From Neostapfia colusana (Eukaryota; Streptophyta; Magnoliopsida; Poales; Poaceae), in assembly GCA_030760725.1 (NCBI GenBank), contig JASWHV010000016.1, forward strand, positions 46,635,227-46,699,226: a stretch of DNA of 64,000 bases, given 5' to 3'. Positions 1-12,130 of the stretch are shown one piece after another; position 1 is the first letter of the stretch; each line of letters opens with the position of its first letter. Under the pieces are notes generated by a model that saw only the letters and a program-made list of their open reading frames with translations, ran no database searches and had not been told where the DNA came from. Both the position numbers and the translations under genes were made by a program.

Positions 1-2
1 GG

Positions 3-2934
3 AGGGACATTAAATTAAATCAAGTTGAGGTGAAAGTTGAGGAAATCAGGACCATCAAGGAATATCCAGATGTTTTTTCTGGAGGAGTTGCCAGGTATGC
101 CTCCCGATCGTGAAGTGGAATTCGCAATTGAGCTAGTACCTGGAACAGCCCCGATATACAAGAGACATTATCGTCAGGACTCCAAGCAGCTAGAAGAACT
201 CAAGGATCATTTAAGAGAATTGACGGAGAAGGGGTATATTCGTCCTAGTTCCTCACCATGGGGAGCTCCGATGATATTTGTGCCCAAAAAGGACGGAACC
301 CAAAGGTTATGCGTGGATTACCGTGCCTTGAATGAGGTAACCATCAAGAACAAGTACCCATTACCCCGCATTGAAGACTTGTTTGATCAGTTGAGGGGAG
401 CTTGTGTGTTCTCGAAGATTGATCTCAAGTCGGAATACCACCAACTCAAGATAAGGCAAACTGATATTCCCAAGACGGCTTTCCTATCTCGGTACGGACT
501 GTATGAATACAATGCCATGCCTTTCGGGCTAACTAATGCCCCGACATACTTCATGTATCTCATGAACAAGGTATTCATGGAATATCTGGACAAATTTGTG
601 GTGGTTTTCATAGATGACATTCTCGTCTTCTCCAAAGATGAAGAAGAACGTGAGAAACATCTAAGGTTGGTGTTGCAGAGGCTGAGAGAACACCAACTAT
701 ATGCCAAGTTGAGCAAGTGTGAGTTTTGGTTGAAGAGAGTTCCCTTCTTAGGACATATAATCTCGGAGGGAGGAATCTCCGTAGATCTCGCCAAGATCGA
801 GGATATATAGAAGTGGAAGACCCCTGAGAATGTCGGGGAAGTTCGAAGCTTTTTGGGATTGGCTGGATACTACCAACGGTTTATTGAGGGATTCTCCAAG
901 ATCTCAAGACCCCTCACCAAACTGTTGGAGAAGGGAATCACATTCACCTGGACACCACAGTGCGAGACGAGTTTTCAGGAGCTAAAGAAGAGATTGACAA
1001 CAGCCCCAGCGTTAGTTATGCCCGATGTGCAGAAGAACTTTACGGTGTACTGCGATGCCTCTGGAAACGGGTTGGGATGTGTTCTCATGCAAGAAGGGCA
1101 TGTTGTGGCTTATGCATCCCGGCAGCTCCGGAAGCACGAGAAGAACTATCCTACACATGACCTAGAACTAGCCGCAGTGGTACACGCATTGAAAATTTGG
1201 CGGCAGTATTTGATGGGGAAGAGGACCGAGATATATACGGATCATAAGAGTTTGAAGTACATATTCAGACAGCCAGACCTCAACCTCAGACAAAGGAGAT
1301 GGTTAGAGCTAATCAATGACTTTGATGTGGGCATCAACTATCATCCTGGGAAAGCAAACGTCGTGGCCGATGCTTTAAGTCGGAAAGTGCAGGTCAATAA
1401 GTTGAGCTTGAAGGACATGCCTGCAGAATTGAAGGATGAGGTTATGAGGCTCAATCTATGCCTGGTAAATAGTGGTGAAGCCATCGCCATGGAAGTGGAC
1501 TCCACACTCGAGCGAGACATCCACGAGGGTCAAAAGAAAGACGAGAAGATACAAGAGATCAGACAACTCATCAAGGAAAATAAAGCTCCGGGTTTTAGAG
1601 AGGATGAACAAGGAACGGTGTGGCACGGGAAAAGAATCTGTGTGCCAGAAGTAAAGGAGATCCGTGAATTGATTCTGAAGGAGGCTCATGATTCTGACTA
1701 TTCCATTCATCCTGGGAGTACGAAAATGTACCAGGACCTCAAGAGCAGGTATTGGTGGTATGGCATGAAGCGAGATGTTGCAGAACATGTTGCCCTATGT
1801 GACACATGTCAGTTGGTGAAAGCAGAACATCAACGACCCGCGGGATTATTGCAACCACTCAAAGTGTCTGAATGGAAATGGGAAGAAATCAGCATGGATT
1901 TCATCGTGGGATTGCCTAGAACCCAATCAGGATATGATTCAATATGGGTCATCATTGATAGGCTAACCAAGGTAGCTCATTTCATCCCCGTGAAAGAAAG
2001 CTACAGCGGATCCAAATTGGCAGAGTTGTACATGTCAAGGATCGTGTGTTACCATGGAGTGCCAAAGAAGATTGTGTCGGATCGAGGGACACAATTCACC
2101 TCAAGGTTCTGGCAGAAGTTGCATGAAACCATGGGAACCCATCTGAATTTCAGCTCTGTCTATCATCCCCAAACCGACGGGCAGACGGAGAGAACCAATC
2201 AGATCCTTGAAGATATGCTGAGGGCATGTGCACTCAAAAACAATAGGAGTTGGGACAAGAACTTACCGTATGCAGAGTTTTCCTATAACAACAGCTATCA
2301 AGCTAGTATGAAGATGTCGCTGTTTGAAGCTTTGTACGGGAGGAAGTGCAGAACTCCTCTATTTTGGAACCAAACAGGGGAAAGTAAAGTGTTTGGTCCA
2401 GAAGTACTACAAGAAGCCGGGGCGAAGGTGAGGGAAATTCGCAATAACTTGAGGATAGCACAGACACGCCAAAAGAGCTATGCCGATGTACGAAGAAGAG
2501 AGCTCGTTTTCAACGTGGGAGACTATGTCTATCTCAAGGTGTCCCCTATCAGAGGACTTCGTCGGTTCAAGGTGAAAGGGAAGTTGTCACCTCGATACGT
2601 CGGACCCTTTCAAGTTTTGGAGAGGAAAGGCGAAGTGGCGTATCAACTAGAATTACCGGCTCGTCTATTGGATGTGCATGATGTATTCCATGTGTCACAA
2701 CTCAAGAAATGCCTGAGGACGCCTGAGGAGGTGTTACCCATGAATGAAGTGGACGTAGCTAAGGATTTGTCTTATGCCGAGCAACCATACAAGATTTTGG
2801 AGACAATGGAACGCCTCACCAGAAATAAAAGAATCCGGATGTGCAAGGTGCAGTGGAAGCATCACCCAGAAGAGGAAGCCACCTGGGAGCGGGAAGATGA
2901 GCTAAAGGCACAATTTCCGGAATTGTTTTCTTAG
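3..2934 (+). pseudogene. Element A pol: RT, RNase H, integrase, chromodomain; one frameshift and one stop
   Basis: The polyprotein copies element RNA into DNA and inserts it. Bases 3-80 are in one frame. A single extra base near 76-84, after the codons for YPDVF, shifts the frame; from there it runs to the stop at 2932-2934. One in-frame TAG at 808-810 replaces a Gln codon (CAG in element C). RT carries LCVDYRALN and the catalytic VVVFIDDI near 600-620. RNase H follows, with YCDASG near 1050 and YTDHKSL near 1240. The integrase has an HPG..CDTC zinc-binding part near 1700-1810 and then D-D-E motifs in [15 protein letters not shown] and [10 protein letters not shown]. The C-terminal chromodomain has CKVQWKHH and ATWERE near 2845-2890. 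With two lesions it is the best-preserved chromovirus pol here, and both are simple single-base changes. Confidence 0.92.
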
Positions 2935-2960
2935 AACCACCAATCTCGAGGACGAGATTT

Positions 2961-2978
2961 CTTTTAAGGGGGTAGAGG
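2961..2978 (+). other. Polypurine tract of element A
   Basis: The purine-rich CTTTTAAGGGGGTAGAGG lies immediately before the LTR start TGTAACACC. This is the usual priming site for plus-strand DNA. It is preceded by a small inverted repeat, CTCGAG-GACGAG, that is also present before the 3' LTRs of B, C and F. Confidence 0.8.
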
Positions 2979-3386
2979 TGTAACACCTCAAAATTTTGTT
3001 AAGACCCTAAATCATGTTAAGAGGGGAATTTAAAAAAAAAAATTTGGACGTGTTGCATGTTTTGCAAAAATTCAAATTCAAACTGGAATTCAAATTAAAC
3101 TCAAAACAGAAAGAAATAGAAAAAGAAAAAGGGAAAACAGAAAAAAAACCGGCCAGTGGGCCGAAACCAACCAGCCGGCCCAACCAGCGCCCGCGCCAGC
3201 CCGTAGCCGCGTGCGCCGCTTCCTCCCACTGACAGGCAGGGCCCGCCAGTTCATCGTCTACCTCGCGCCAGCGCCGGACTCTCTCACCCGAATCGAAACC
3301 GATCGGGAATTCTCGCGTATTCCAGCCGAATTCCGTTCGGGGGCGACGCAAACTCGATCTAAACCACCCCGCCGCCCTCCCCCGTC

Positions 3387-3394
3387 TATAAAAA
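3387..3394 (+). promoter_or_regulatory. TATA box of element A LTR
   Basis: TATAAAAA stands in a GC-rich context and is conserved at the equivalent place in the C 5' LTR (12123-12130). It is the likely U3/R core promoter. It is absent from the C 3' LTR copy. Confidence 0.65.
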
Positions 3395-5349
3395 CCCCGG
3401 CCTCGTTCTGTTTTTCCCACGCGATCCGCCGATTTTCTTCCGGTGAGAACCGAGACTTCTCCGGCGAATTCTGGCCGATCTAAGCTCGGAAATTCCGATG
3501 TAACTTGCTGGTCTTGATCCACCGCCTCCGGGGAACCTTGCAGGTGCAGAAAACTCGGTGACTTGCGGTGTAAACACAGCGCCGACGAGCCTCGCCGTGA
3601 ATTCACCTCGGACCTCATCGCCGATCACCTTCTAGGACCTCCGAGCTCAAGAAAACTCCTGAGGTGAGATCCCCGACCTCCCCTCCACCGATCGATGCCA
3701 TAAAATCACAGTTCTAGGAAGAATTCTCGAAGATCCGAAAGTCTTCGGCGAGATCGCCGCTTCCCGCCGCCGTGCGCCGCCGGCAGCGCCGCCCGCGTTC
3801 GATCAGAGCGACGTGGCCGCTTGTGCGCCGTTTATTTTAAATCGCACGGTAGGGTTTAAATCCCCGCGTACCGGTTCAACGTTATAATCTCAGCCGTCGG
3901 TTTAAAATCGGACGGTCCACGTCAGCCCTGCGTTATAAAGACTGGAAATCTTACATGCTACCCCCTGGGGTTCTCGGGAAATAAGAGCTAGCCCCGGAAA
4001 CTTCTGATCTAGCCCCTGAAACTTCAGAAAATCATGTAAATTCATTTAAAAATCAGTTTTAGCCCCTGGACTTAATAAAAATCTGGAAAAACTCCACTGT
4101 TATGTATAGCTAGACCCCTGAAAATTGTTAAAATAATATTATAGACCCTGTAGTGGGGTGAGTTTATCTTTTTAGCCCTGTTTAATATTTAATTTAGGAA
4201 ATTGAATATGTGGCTAGTGTTTAAAATTTAAAAAGCGGGACAAACATATTGTCAAAATTTAATTAAAAACTTTCTCAGTATTTAGAAAACTTTGGATTGA
4301 GATAAAAATATATTTCGGGCTGAAATGAATCTGTTTAATTTATTATTCACATTTAGGGACACATTTTGAAGTAAAGAATAGTTCTGGAAAATAGGGAAAA
4401 TAATTGTAAAATAGTTTACATCAGAGGAAAAGGTCAAAAATATATTAGTAAATATTTTAGATCAGAATCTATTCTGTTTAGATGATGTATCTTGTTATTT
4501 TTATAATAAAGTTCACACTTAGGCATAGGAAATAAATCTGAAAATATAGCAACTAATAAATGATAAATGGAGTTTCTAAAATTCAAAGAATTCAGTTTAG
4601 GGTTGGTAGAAATTCTGAAGACACTTATGAAGAAGGAAAATACCTTTCATGCATACTTGGGAGCAAAAAGGTGTAGTAGTTGAATATAAGGAATTTATTT
4701 AAATTGGAAACTCATATATATAGTATGTAAGTATAAATGTGAACACAAAAGTAGGAATTATATACACATGATTAAAAGTGCATGCAAGCCACAAATCAAC
4801 ACACATAGAGTAACCACAACACATATAATAGTGAATGACTTTCATAAATATGAATGTGTGGTTTGTATGAAGTGGAAGTGTGAACTATGTCTTATGGATT
4901 GTTGTTTTTCTTTTGCTATGTGTGATGGTATGATGTAGAACCTGCTCAAGAGCAAGTTATTCCTTTCCAAGACCAGGACTACCCATTTCAAGAGCAGCAG
5001 GAAGGAGGCAAGTGTCCTTGACCACTTTGATCCTATGCTAGGATGTGTAGCTAGAATTATTTGCATTGTCAATTGAAATATGAAACCCATGTTAGGATGT
5101 TTCCCTAGAATTGCATTACCTTGTTTCCTTGTAGCTTGGGTTGGGATTTATTTTATCATATCACTTATTTATATGCTTATGCTTAGCCATGCTTAGAATG
5201 GGATATTTGGGATATGAGATCATCAGTTTATATTACCATACTCTTGAATGAGACATTGTGAGCTATGTAGAGGTAGGGATCATGGTAAGTTGGATGTTTT
5301 GGTTGTGTGCTGGGTGCACGAGACTCGGGTTTGTGTTTAGTACTTGCCT

Positions 5350-5830
5350 GGATCCTAAGGACCGGTTCATGGAGCATGTAACCTGGCTTTATAGTGCCAA
5401 CCACATGCTGAGATGGGGCAGCTTGGCCAATTAATTAGGTGTATCCCCGGCGTAGTATGGGTGTGTTGGATGGTGCGGGGAGTAGGTGTCAGCTGGACTA
5501 CCTTATAAACCGCAAGGCTCAAGAGGGGGCCACTGCAGCGGGGTTGGAGCCTCTTGTATGCTGTTAGGGGTGAAACCTCAGTGGGCCCACGCTCGTCGGG
5601 AATCCCTTTGTAAAGGCTTCGTAGTGATCTCCTGGCTACACACCTGGGAAGTGTGAATGTGGTTCGTGGCCACTGGCATAATGGAGGTTCTTTTAGTCCA
5701 CCCGGCAACGGGGGATGAAATCACTACATGTGGGCACAGTGGTGCAAACTCTGCAGAGTCAAAACTGTCATGACAGCCGTGCTCACGGTCAAGAGCGGCT
5801 TGGACTTATTCATGATTAGAGGATTGATGG
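5350..5830 (+). other. Conserved LTR block, element A copy
   Basis: This segment runs from AAGGACCGGTTCATG to TCATGATTAGAGGAT. It is almost unchanged in the C 5' LTR (14098-14560) and clearly recognisable, inverted, in both LTRs of F (about 52850-53300 and 60690-61140), although the flanking LTR sequence is far less alike. Shared words include AAGGACCGGTTCATG, AAGAGGGGGCC, CATAATGGAGGTTCT and GCAAACTCTGCAGAGT. It lies downstream of the TATA box, so it should be in the transcript leader or tail. The function is unknown. Confidence 0.6.
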
Positions 5831-6051
5831 TTTTGGAAGTATGTGGATGTTAAGCGGGGAGCTTAACATTGGAAATGATGTTATGGTTATTGGATTATGA
5901 TGATGGGATGGGAGATTGGGACCATTTCACCTGTGTAGTAGTGTTGGTGCTTAATAAGCTAAGGTGATAGGTATTAATTGCGTAGTGCTTTAACCATGAG
6001 TTCAACCTCTCCTTGTTCTAGCCATGCATGATATAATTTTCCCACACTTGC

Positions 6052-6070
6052 TGAGTACCATTGGTACTCA
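6052..6070 (+). other. Conserved 8-bp hairpin near LTR 3' end (A)
   Basis: TGAGTACC and GGTACTCA form a perfect 8-bp stem with loop ATT, flanked by CTTGC on the left and (A)CCTTGC on the right. The same hairpin is at 14792-14810 in C and, with a changed base pair, in both F LTRs. Confidence 0.75.
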
Positions 6071-6411
6071 ACCTTGCATATTTTGTTGGTTTATATTGCT
6101 GCTCAGGTCAAGATAATGAGGTGGTGTATAATGACCAAGACTTTGGACCCGAAGAAGGTTTCTAGGTTCATGGAGACCCCCGGGCAACGCCTGTGACGGA
6201 GCCCTAAAGAATAATATTCCGCTGCTAGTTTATTTACTTGTGATGAACTTATTATTGTCCCTCGAGACATTTGCTATGTAAGACTTATTTATATTCGACA
6301 CCTGGCTTGTAATAAATGATGCTTCACTATTTGTCATCACATGTATGAGAAAATGATCCTGGCATACATGTGATATTCACTTGGTTGTTGTTCGGAAAAC
6401 CGGGTGTGACA

Positions 6412-7802
6412 ATATCAAAAGGAGGTTGAAGAACGGGGAGATGAAATGTTTCCGGTTGGATGATGAAGATACCTTATGGTTCAGGGACCGGATAGTCGTA
6501 CCCCATGATATGAGGCTGCGGAAGAAAATTTTGGATGAGGCTCACTTATCCAAATTTTCTATTCACCCGGGCAGCAATAAAATGTACCATGACCTCCGGA
6601 AGAAGTTTTGGTGGACACGTATGAAACGTGAAGTTGCAAAATATGTTTCAGAATTTGATACGTGTCGAAGAATTAAGGCCGACCACATAAAGAAGTCGGG
6701 CCTGTTGCAACCGCTACAAATACCGGCATGGAAGTGGGAAGACTTGAGTATGGATTTCATCGTTGGGTTGCCGATGACCTCCCACCATCATGATTCGATT
6801 TGGGTAATCGTGGACCGGTTAACCAAATCAGCATGTTTCATTCCGGTGCATACCAACTAGAGCGCCAAGCAGTATGCGGAGCTATACATAGCACGGATCT
6901 TATGCTTGCATGGAGTTCCCCGTACCATTGTCTCCGACAGAGGATTGCTGTTCGTGTCCCGTTTCTGGGAACAGCTACACGCATCCTTGGGAACCAAATT
7001 GATTTGAAGCTCCGCGTATCACCCTCAAACCGATGGGCAAACAGAGAGGGTGAATCAAATACTTGAAGATATGCTGAGAGCATGTGCCATCCACCACGGT
7101 AAGAGCTGGGATGATCACTTACCGTTGGCAGAGTTCTCATATATCAACGGGTATCAATCAAGTATCAAAATGGCGCCTTATGAAGCTCTCTACGGCCGGA
7201 AATGCCGCACACCCTTGAACTGGTGTGAATCCGGCGAGAGAGTTATTTACGGGATTGATCTCGTAAATGAAACCGAAGAGCGGGTAAGGCTTATTCAAGC
7301 AAATCTGAAAGCCGCTCAGTCCAGGCAAAAGAGCTATGCGGATAAGAGACGTCGTCCTCTGAACTTTCAAGTTGGAGACCACGTCTACCTCCGCGTATCT
7401 CCTATGAAGGGCATTCACCGATTCGGGGTGAAAGGGAAACTAGCTCCGCGTTTTATCGGTTCCTTCGCCATCATTGAAAAGTGTGGACCCGTGGCATACC
7501 GTTTGGAGCTACCGGCAGCCTTAGCCGGGGTGCATAACGTCTTCCACATATCTCAGTTGCGGAAGTGTGTAAAAGTTCCAACGGAGATTCTCACGGATGA
7601 CGTAGCAGATTTGAAGCCGGACCTCACCTATGTTGAGCATCCAACCCAGATAATTGATGAAAAGACTCGCGAGACCAGAAGCCGGACGCTGCGATTTTTC
7701 AAGGTGCTATGGGAAAATCACACGTCCGACGAAGCTACATGGGAAAGCCAGGAGTATTTGCAACGCAATCATCCGGAGTTGTTAGAGGCGTATGTTGAGT
7801 AA
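6412..7802 (+). pseudogene. Element B pol: integrase and chromodomain, two stops
   Basis: One reading frame runs from the insertion junction to TAA at 7800-7802. It starts inside the linker before the integrase (KNGEMKCF). The zinc-binding region has HPGSNKMYHDL and FDTCRRIK; a Cys found in D (KCDTCRR) is Phe-flanked here. The catalytic core motifs are [16 protein letters not shown] and [10 protein letters not shown]. The C-terminal part has VGDHVYLRVSPMKG, the GPF-like RFIGSFAII, and a chromodomain with FFKVLWENH and ATWESQEYL. In-frame stops are TAG at 6858-6860 (Tyr in D's TKYVAKQ) and TGA at 7005-7007. Upstream gag, protease, RT and RNase H are not in the window. Confidence 0.9.
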
Positions 7803-10800
7803 CTGTCCTCGCCACGTTGTCCTTAATCATGAATCTCGGGACGAGATTCTTTTTAAGGGGGTAGGAATGTAAAAGTCCCAAAACTTGTAAATAGAAAACT
7901 TGAGTTATGAATAAAGTTGAGTTTATATACAAGAAATGGGACTTACAAAAACTTTTGTTTACTCATGAAAGTGTTGGCATGTGCAATAAAACTCTAAATT
8001 CAGTTTGAACTAAGAGGGTCACTTCCAAAAAGAGGAGGGCCATATTAAAAAGAGAAAATTCAAACTGTGGTTTGAAAAAGTGTATTTGCAACAGCCAACT
8101 CAAAGATCAGAGGACATATTTGAATTCCTCAGATCCAAATTATGAGGGAGCCAAGTTTTGAGCAAATTTGGAGAGGTTTTGATATGAATCAAAGGAACTT
8201 GCAAATTTCATCCAAATTTGAATTTAAAACTTAAATCTGAGGAACAACTTGTCAAATTGCAAAATGACTTTTGGATTTGAGTTCCTCAGAGCTGAGTTTG
8301 CACTAGGTCAGAAATTGAAGATCTTTTGGGGCAGAGGGGAGTGATGGGCCCCACTTGTCATTGAGAGGGGGGAGTATTACTTACTGCTTAAGTCTGCCTC
8401 TGTGTATCGGTTTCCACCCGAGCTGCCGAAGGGGCTGCGGGCGCCACCGCGACTCCACGGGGAGGACACCTCCTGGTTTCATTCGCGCCCTGGCGGTCGA
8501 CTCGGCGGTTCACTCGTCCTCAGCGTGTGAAGTAGCCTTAAGCGAGCCGTGGTGCCCTGCCTCTCCCCGAGTAAAAGCCGAACAACACGCTGCCGCCGCT
8601 CCCCGGTGCTCCCGCATAACCCAGCGAAAACCGGCGCACAGCCTCCCTCCGAGCTACTGAACAGCACCGCATGCCCACTCTCCACCTCCCCGACACAAAA
8701 ACGACCAAGGTTTACCCCCTCTGCCGCAAAAGCGCCGTGTCCGCGCGTCGGCCAAAAGTGAACCGAGGAGAGGGCTCCGGTGGACAGCGGAGTCTAGCGC
8801 CTTTCACGGCCAAGCGAGGACATCCCCGGACGTGCCAGCGAGCCCTGCTGCTTCCACCCAAACCACAAGGCAAGCCGTGAACCACCGAGCGAGAATTCGG
8901 AAAAACTTTGCCGGCGGCCACCGGGCGACGTTCTGGTATGAATTCTCCAAATTCTCACTCCCTTCTCGTCTTTAGGTCACTAAACTTTTCTCAAAGGACC
9001 TAGACTCGAGTACGACCCGATCCCCTCCACAATCATGGCTTGAAACCCCATATTAGCAGACCATTTTGAAGTTTCCAAGCGGCGATCATGGCGGGGACCC
9101 TCGGGCGCACGGTGAACCCCCACTTGCCGCCATTTTCGAGCCACGTTGATGCCATGCCGAGCTAGCCCACCCTCTGCTGGTACTTTTGGGCGGTTCATTT
9201 GAGCTGTTAGTGGGCTACAGGGGTCGGGCAACGGTGCCGATCGTCACCGAAGGCCGCGGCTCGTCGCCGGCCTACTTCCGGCCACCGGCAGCCCGAGCCA
9301 ACCCCATAGACATGTTCCCCGACCCTGAAAACCCCCAGGCGGCGAGTCTCCGGCCGAGAGGCGGCCGGAAAGCCGGGTCCGGCGAGCTCCAGTGGAGCGC
9401 CGGCGAGGGGGAGGCGCGGGAGCGGGAGGAAGAAGAAGACCCCCACCGGGCCCACGTGTCAGCAGCTGAAGATTAAAAATCCGGATTGGCTGTGGCGTGT
9501 GATCCAGTGTGGTGGCGCGGGAAAAGATCTGTGGCCCCGTGTGGCTTAGCCCCGGCAACCGACATGTGTAGAAGGGACCCACCATCAGAATTTGAACATT
9601 TCCCGAATTAATTTGAATTCCAGATTTAGTTCAAACTTTAGAACCTCATAACTTTTGCTAGGAAGCTCCAAATTTAGTGATTCAAATTGCGTTGGATTCA
9701 GGATGAACAACTCTATCCAAATATTCAACCCAATTTGCATGAAAACCAATAGAAAATTCTGGAGAATTCTTTAAAGCTTTTCAGAAAAAAAGAATTTTAG
9801 AGAGAGTTTGGTTCATCCAAAAATCCCCAAATTTTGCCAGGATCTTCTTTAGGATATTAGGAGACTCCTGTAAAAGTTTCAGCTCATTTGGAGTTAAACT
9901 AGTTAGTGTAATTCTAATTCCAAGTTTCTGGATTCAAATAAATACAGAAACATTTTCAGAGAATTTCCAAAACTTGGAAATTCAGTTCTGGGCATTCCTT
10001 AGCTCCAAAAATCCTAGGAAAATTCAGGCATACTCTATGAACTATGCTTGAAATTTTAGTTCACTTGAATGTGCATGAAAGTGCAAATTTATTCAGAATT
10101 AATTCCTCTTTGCCTAAATGCTTAGGGAATTGCTCTGGGTGATCCACTTAGTGAAAAATTCTGAATTTTGGTCCAAAGGACTTTCTTGTGACAAGGAACT
10201 CCCAAGAAAATTTCCAGCTCCATTGGAGCCCTAGATCAATAGTGTTCTGTTCAACCAATTAGGAGATCACCACCCAAGTGATGAACCTCACTCCTCACTT
10301 GATGATAGTGCTTAGACACACGCCCAAACCACCACCCCAGTTTCATTTTAAATTCTTAAACAGAGTTCCAGTTTTAAAACTTGTCTTTAGCACCTGTTAG
10401 CAAAAAGTTTTACAATTAAACATGTATGCATATTCATAACGTGTAGTGATTAAACGTGGAAAGTGAAGCAAGAGAAGGTGAACTTGGATCAAGAAACAAG
10501 AAGGGCAGGAGTGAACTTCAAGACATCAGAAACTGACTTCCTCTGAACTGACTTTAGTTACCTGCAAAACCAAGGCAAGCCCCGGTTTGCATTTAAGTTG
10601 TTTTTAAAGTTTTCCGTTGTTCACTACTATTGGTCATAGTTTGTATGTGCATTAGGTCAAGGTTGTTTTATACCCCACTTGCATAACCAAAAATGAACCC
10701 TGAGGTCAAGGTTAGAATGGTGTCATCGTTGTATAATAAGGCCATGCTAAATAGACTAGGGCATCCGGTAGAAGACGAGTAGTTGGAATCTACTCGCGAG

Positions 10801-10854
10801 CTATAGATGGGACTACCTGGGTGTAGATGGAAAAAGGGGGCAAACTAAAGTTTA

Positions 10855-11260
10855 CATTTCTAAAGATGAGACCGGGCAGAGGGGTTAGGCAGCGACAAGA
10901 CGCGGTCTTGGTCGAATAGCTCTGCCTATGTCGGTTAAGGACTGATGCGTATGCCGTGTCCAGGAGCAAGTATTGAGTTGTGTACCGGATGCTTACTGAT
11001 ATATGGGAACCAGGAAACCGATGTACCAGGTTCACTGGATTGTAGAGGCATACCACATCGTCTCGTTAGACCTATGAGCCTGAGACGGCGCGAACGGTTC
11101 TACAGTTTAGTGTCCTGAGAAAGGTTGCCACATACGACGTAATAAAGGACGCCAGAGTTGGGTCTTCAGAGGCGGGCGTATGTGTTGAGTTATCCGGGTA
11201 GTGTTTGATTCAAATCACCGTCCATCGCGGTTATTGATTACCGCTTGCTCCCATGTTATG
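10855..11260 (+). other. Conserved LTR block, element B copy
   Basis: This block shares many words with D's LTR at 39190-39660: GGGAACCAGGAAACCGATGT, GTACCGGATGC, TTATCCGGGTAGTG-like and CAAATCACCGTCC-like. The surrounding LTR is poorly conserved between B and D. It lies in the presumed transcribed part of the LTR. The function is unknown. Confidence 0.55.
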
Positions 11261-11392
11261 ATGTAGTAATCAACTTGTGTGGAAACAGTTTGCAAAAGTA
11301 TAATTGCTGTTATGATTATGTTAAGTTGCATGAAAACCCTGTTTGAAGTAGAGATAGAGCTAACTAAAGTTAATTTCTACCTTGGGGCAAGT

Positions 11393-11439
11393 AACATTGG
11401 AATGAAGCGTTTCTTGTTTGATTGTGGAGTTCCAATGTT
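11393..11439 (+). other. Conserved 10-bp hairpin in LTR (B)
   Basis: AACATTGGAA (11393-11402) pairs with TTCCAATGTT (11430-11439). The 27-nt loop contains GTTTCTTG and TTGATTGTGG. Element D has the same loop words and a stem with one compensated base pair at 39778-39822. Confidence 0.75.
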
Positions 11440-12122
11440 GCTGGGCGCAAAGTCACTACTATTATTGCTAAAATGTGAAAGTTAAGGATGAACTCGTAGG
11501 CGAGTCTTTTCGCAAATGACAGGCTTAAGTCATAGGTTACTTTCATGTAGAGTTTCATGTCTTAAGAGAGACGGTTAAGCCTTTCTGAAGCTTTGTGCTC
11601 ACTCTTGCTATATAAGTGGTTTTGCAGGTAAACTTCGACGCTATAAAGAAGGTTGTCCGGTGAGACTCGGGAACTTCCGAGTCATGTCACACTTGGAGAA
11701 CCTAGCCGCTGCCATGTCTTCGTGTTGCGAGCGTGTAACACCCCAAAATCCTGTCAAGAGGGGAATTTAAAAATTTTTGGACGTGTTGCATGTGTTGCAA
11801 AAATTCAAATTCAAACTGGAATTCAAATTAAACTCAAAACAGAAATGAAAAAGAAAAAGAAAAAGAAAAGAAAAAAAAACCTTCCCGGCCAGTGGGCCGA
11901 AACCCACCAGCCGGCCCATCCAACCCCGCGCCAGCCCGCTGCCGCGCGCTCGCGCCCCCTCTCGCAGACAGGCGGGACCCACCTGTCATCCCTAACCCCC
12001 GATCGTCCGAAACCCGGACTGTTCCCCGCGCACGCGCGATCTTAACCGACCGGATTTCCGCCCGAATTCTGGTTCCGGAGGACTCCTACTCGATCTAAAC
12101 TAACACGCCGCCTTCCCCCGTC

Positions 12123-12130
12123 TATAAAAA
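12123..12130 (+). promoter_or_regulatory. TATA box of element C 5' LTR
   Basis: TATAAAAA stands after CCCCCGTC, as in A's LTR. As part of the 5' LTR it would drive the genomic transcript of C. Confidence 0.65.

Larger units (their letters stand above)
1..6411 (+). mobile_element. Element A: Ty3/gypsy chromovirus (Tekay/Del-like), 3' part
   Basis: This is the 3' portion of an LTR retrotransposon whose 5' half lies left of the window. It holds the end of the protease-RT linker, RT, RNase H, integrase, a chromodomain, a PPT and a 3.43 kb 3' LTR ending TGTGACA. Base 6412 resumes the integrase of a different chromovirus (element B), so A inserted into B. The presumed right target-site duplication is ATATC at 6412-6416; the left copy is outside the window. 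Its closest relative in the window is element C, with nearly the same protein and LTR. The Tekay/Del assignment is inferred from the LTR length, the chromodomain and the tRNA-Met PBS seen in C. Confidence 0.93.
2979..6411 (+). repeat. 3' LTR of element A (3433 bp)
   Basis: The LTR begins TGTAACACC after the PPT and ends GGGTGTGACA at 6411, where B's integrase resumes. It matches the LTR at 11734-15153 along its whole length, which fixes both ends. From 5' to 3' it holds an A-rich purine tract (3108-3150), a GC-rich U3 with a TATA box at 3387, an AT-rich middle (about 4000-5200), a strongly conserved block (5350-5830) and a short perfect hairpin (6052-6070). Small ORFs inside are not supported as genes, apart from the antisense frame discussed separately. 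Confidence 0.92.
6412..11733 (+). mobile_element. Element B: second chromovirus family, interrupted by A and C
   Basis: This is the oldest layer of the nest in the window. It resumes in the integrase right after A's 3' LTR, reads through the chromodomain, has a PPT at about 7849-7867 and continues into a 3' LTR that is cut at 11733 by element C. Its protein and LTR match element D, not A, C or F. The 5' portion of B lies left of the window, beyond A. Confidence 0.9.
7868..11733 (+). repeat. 3' LTR of element B, truncated by element C
   Basis: It starts TGTAAAAGTCCC directly after the PPT TTTTTAAGGGGGTAGGAA and is cut at 11733 by C. It resembles D's 4258-bp LTR in layout: an AT-rich start, a GC-rich U3 island (about 8400-9580), a long AT-rich stretch (9600-10550), a conserved block (10855-11260) and a hairpin (11393-11439). 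The GC-rich island has several short overlapping ORFs on both strands with no recognisable domain; I treat them as non-coding LTR. Confidence 0.85.

Noticed and set aside
3007..3628. 203-codon minus-strand ORF in A's LTR
   Set aside because: It overlaps the TATA box region and is disrupted in C's 5' LTR. It is best explained by GC-rich U3 composition.
7005..7007. TGA in B's integrase as a recoding (readthrough) site
   Set aside because: It is inside the integrase core, not at a gag-pol boundary, and the B and D codons around it have diverged; simple decay is likelier.
8355..9585. Several overlapping ORFs of 65-113 codons in a GC-rich island
   Set aside because: They lie on both strands in B's LTR, have no domain and no order, and GC-rich LTR islands give such frames by chance.
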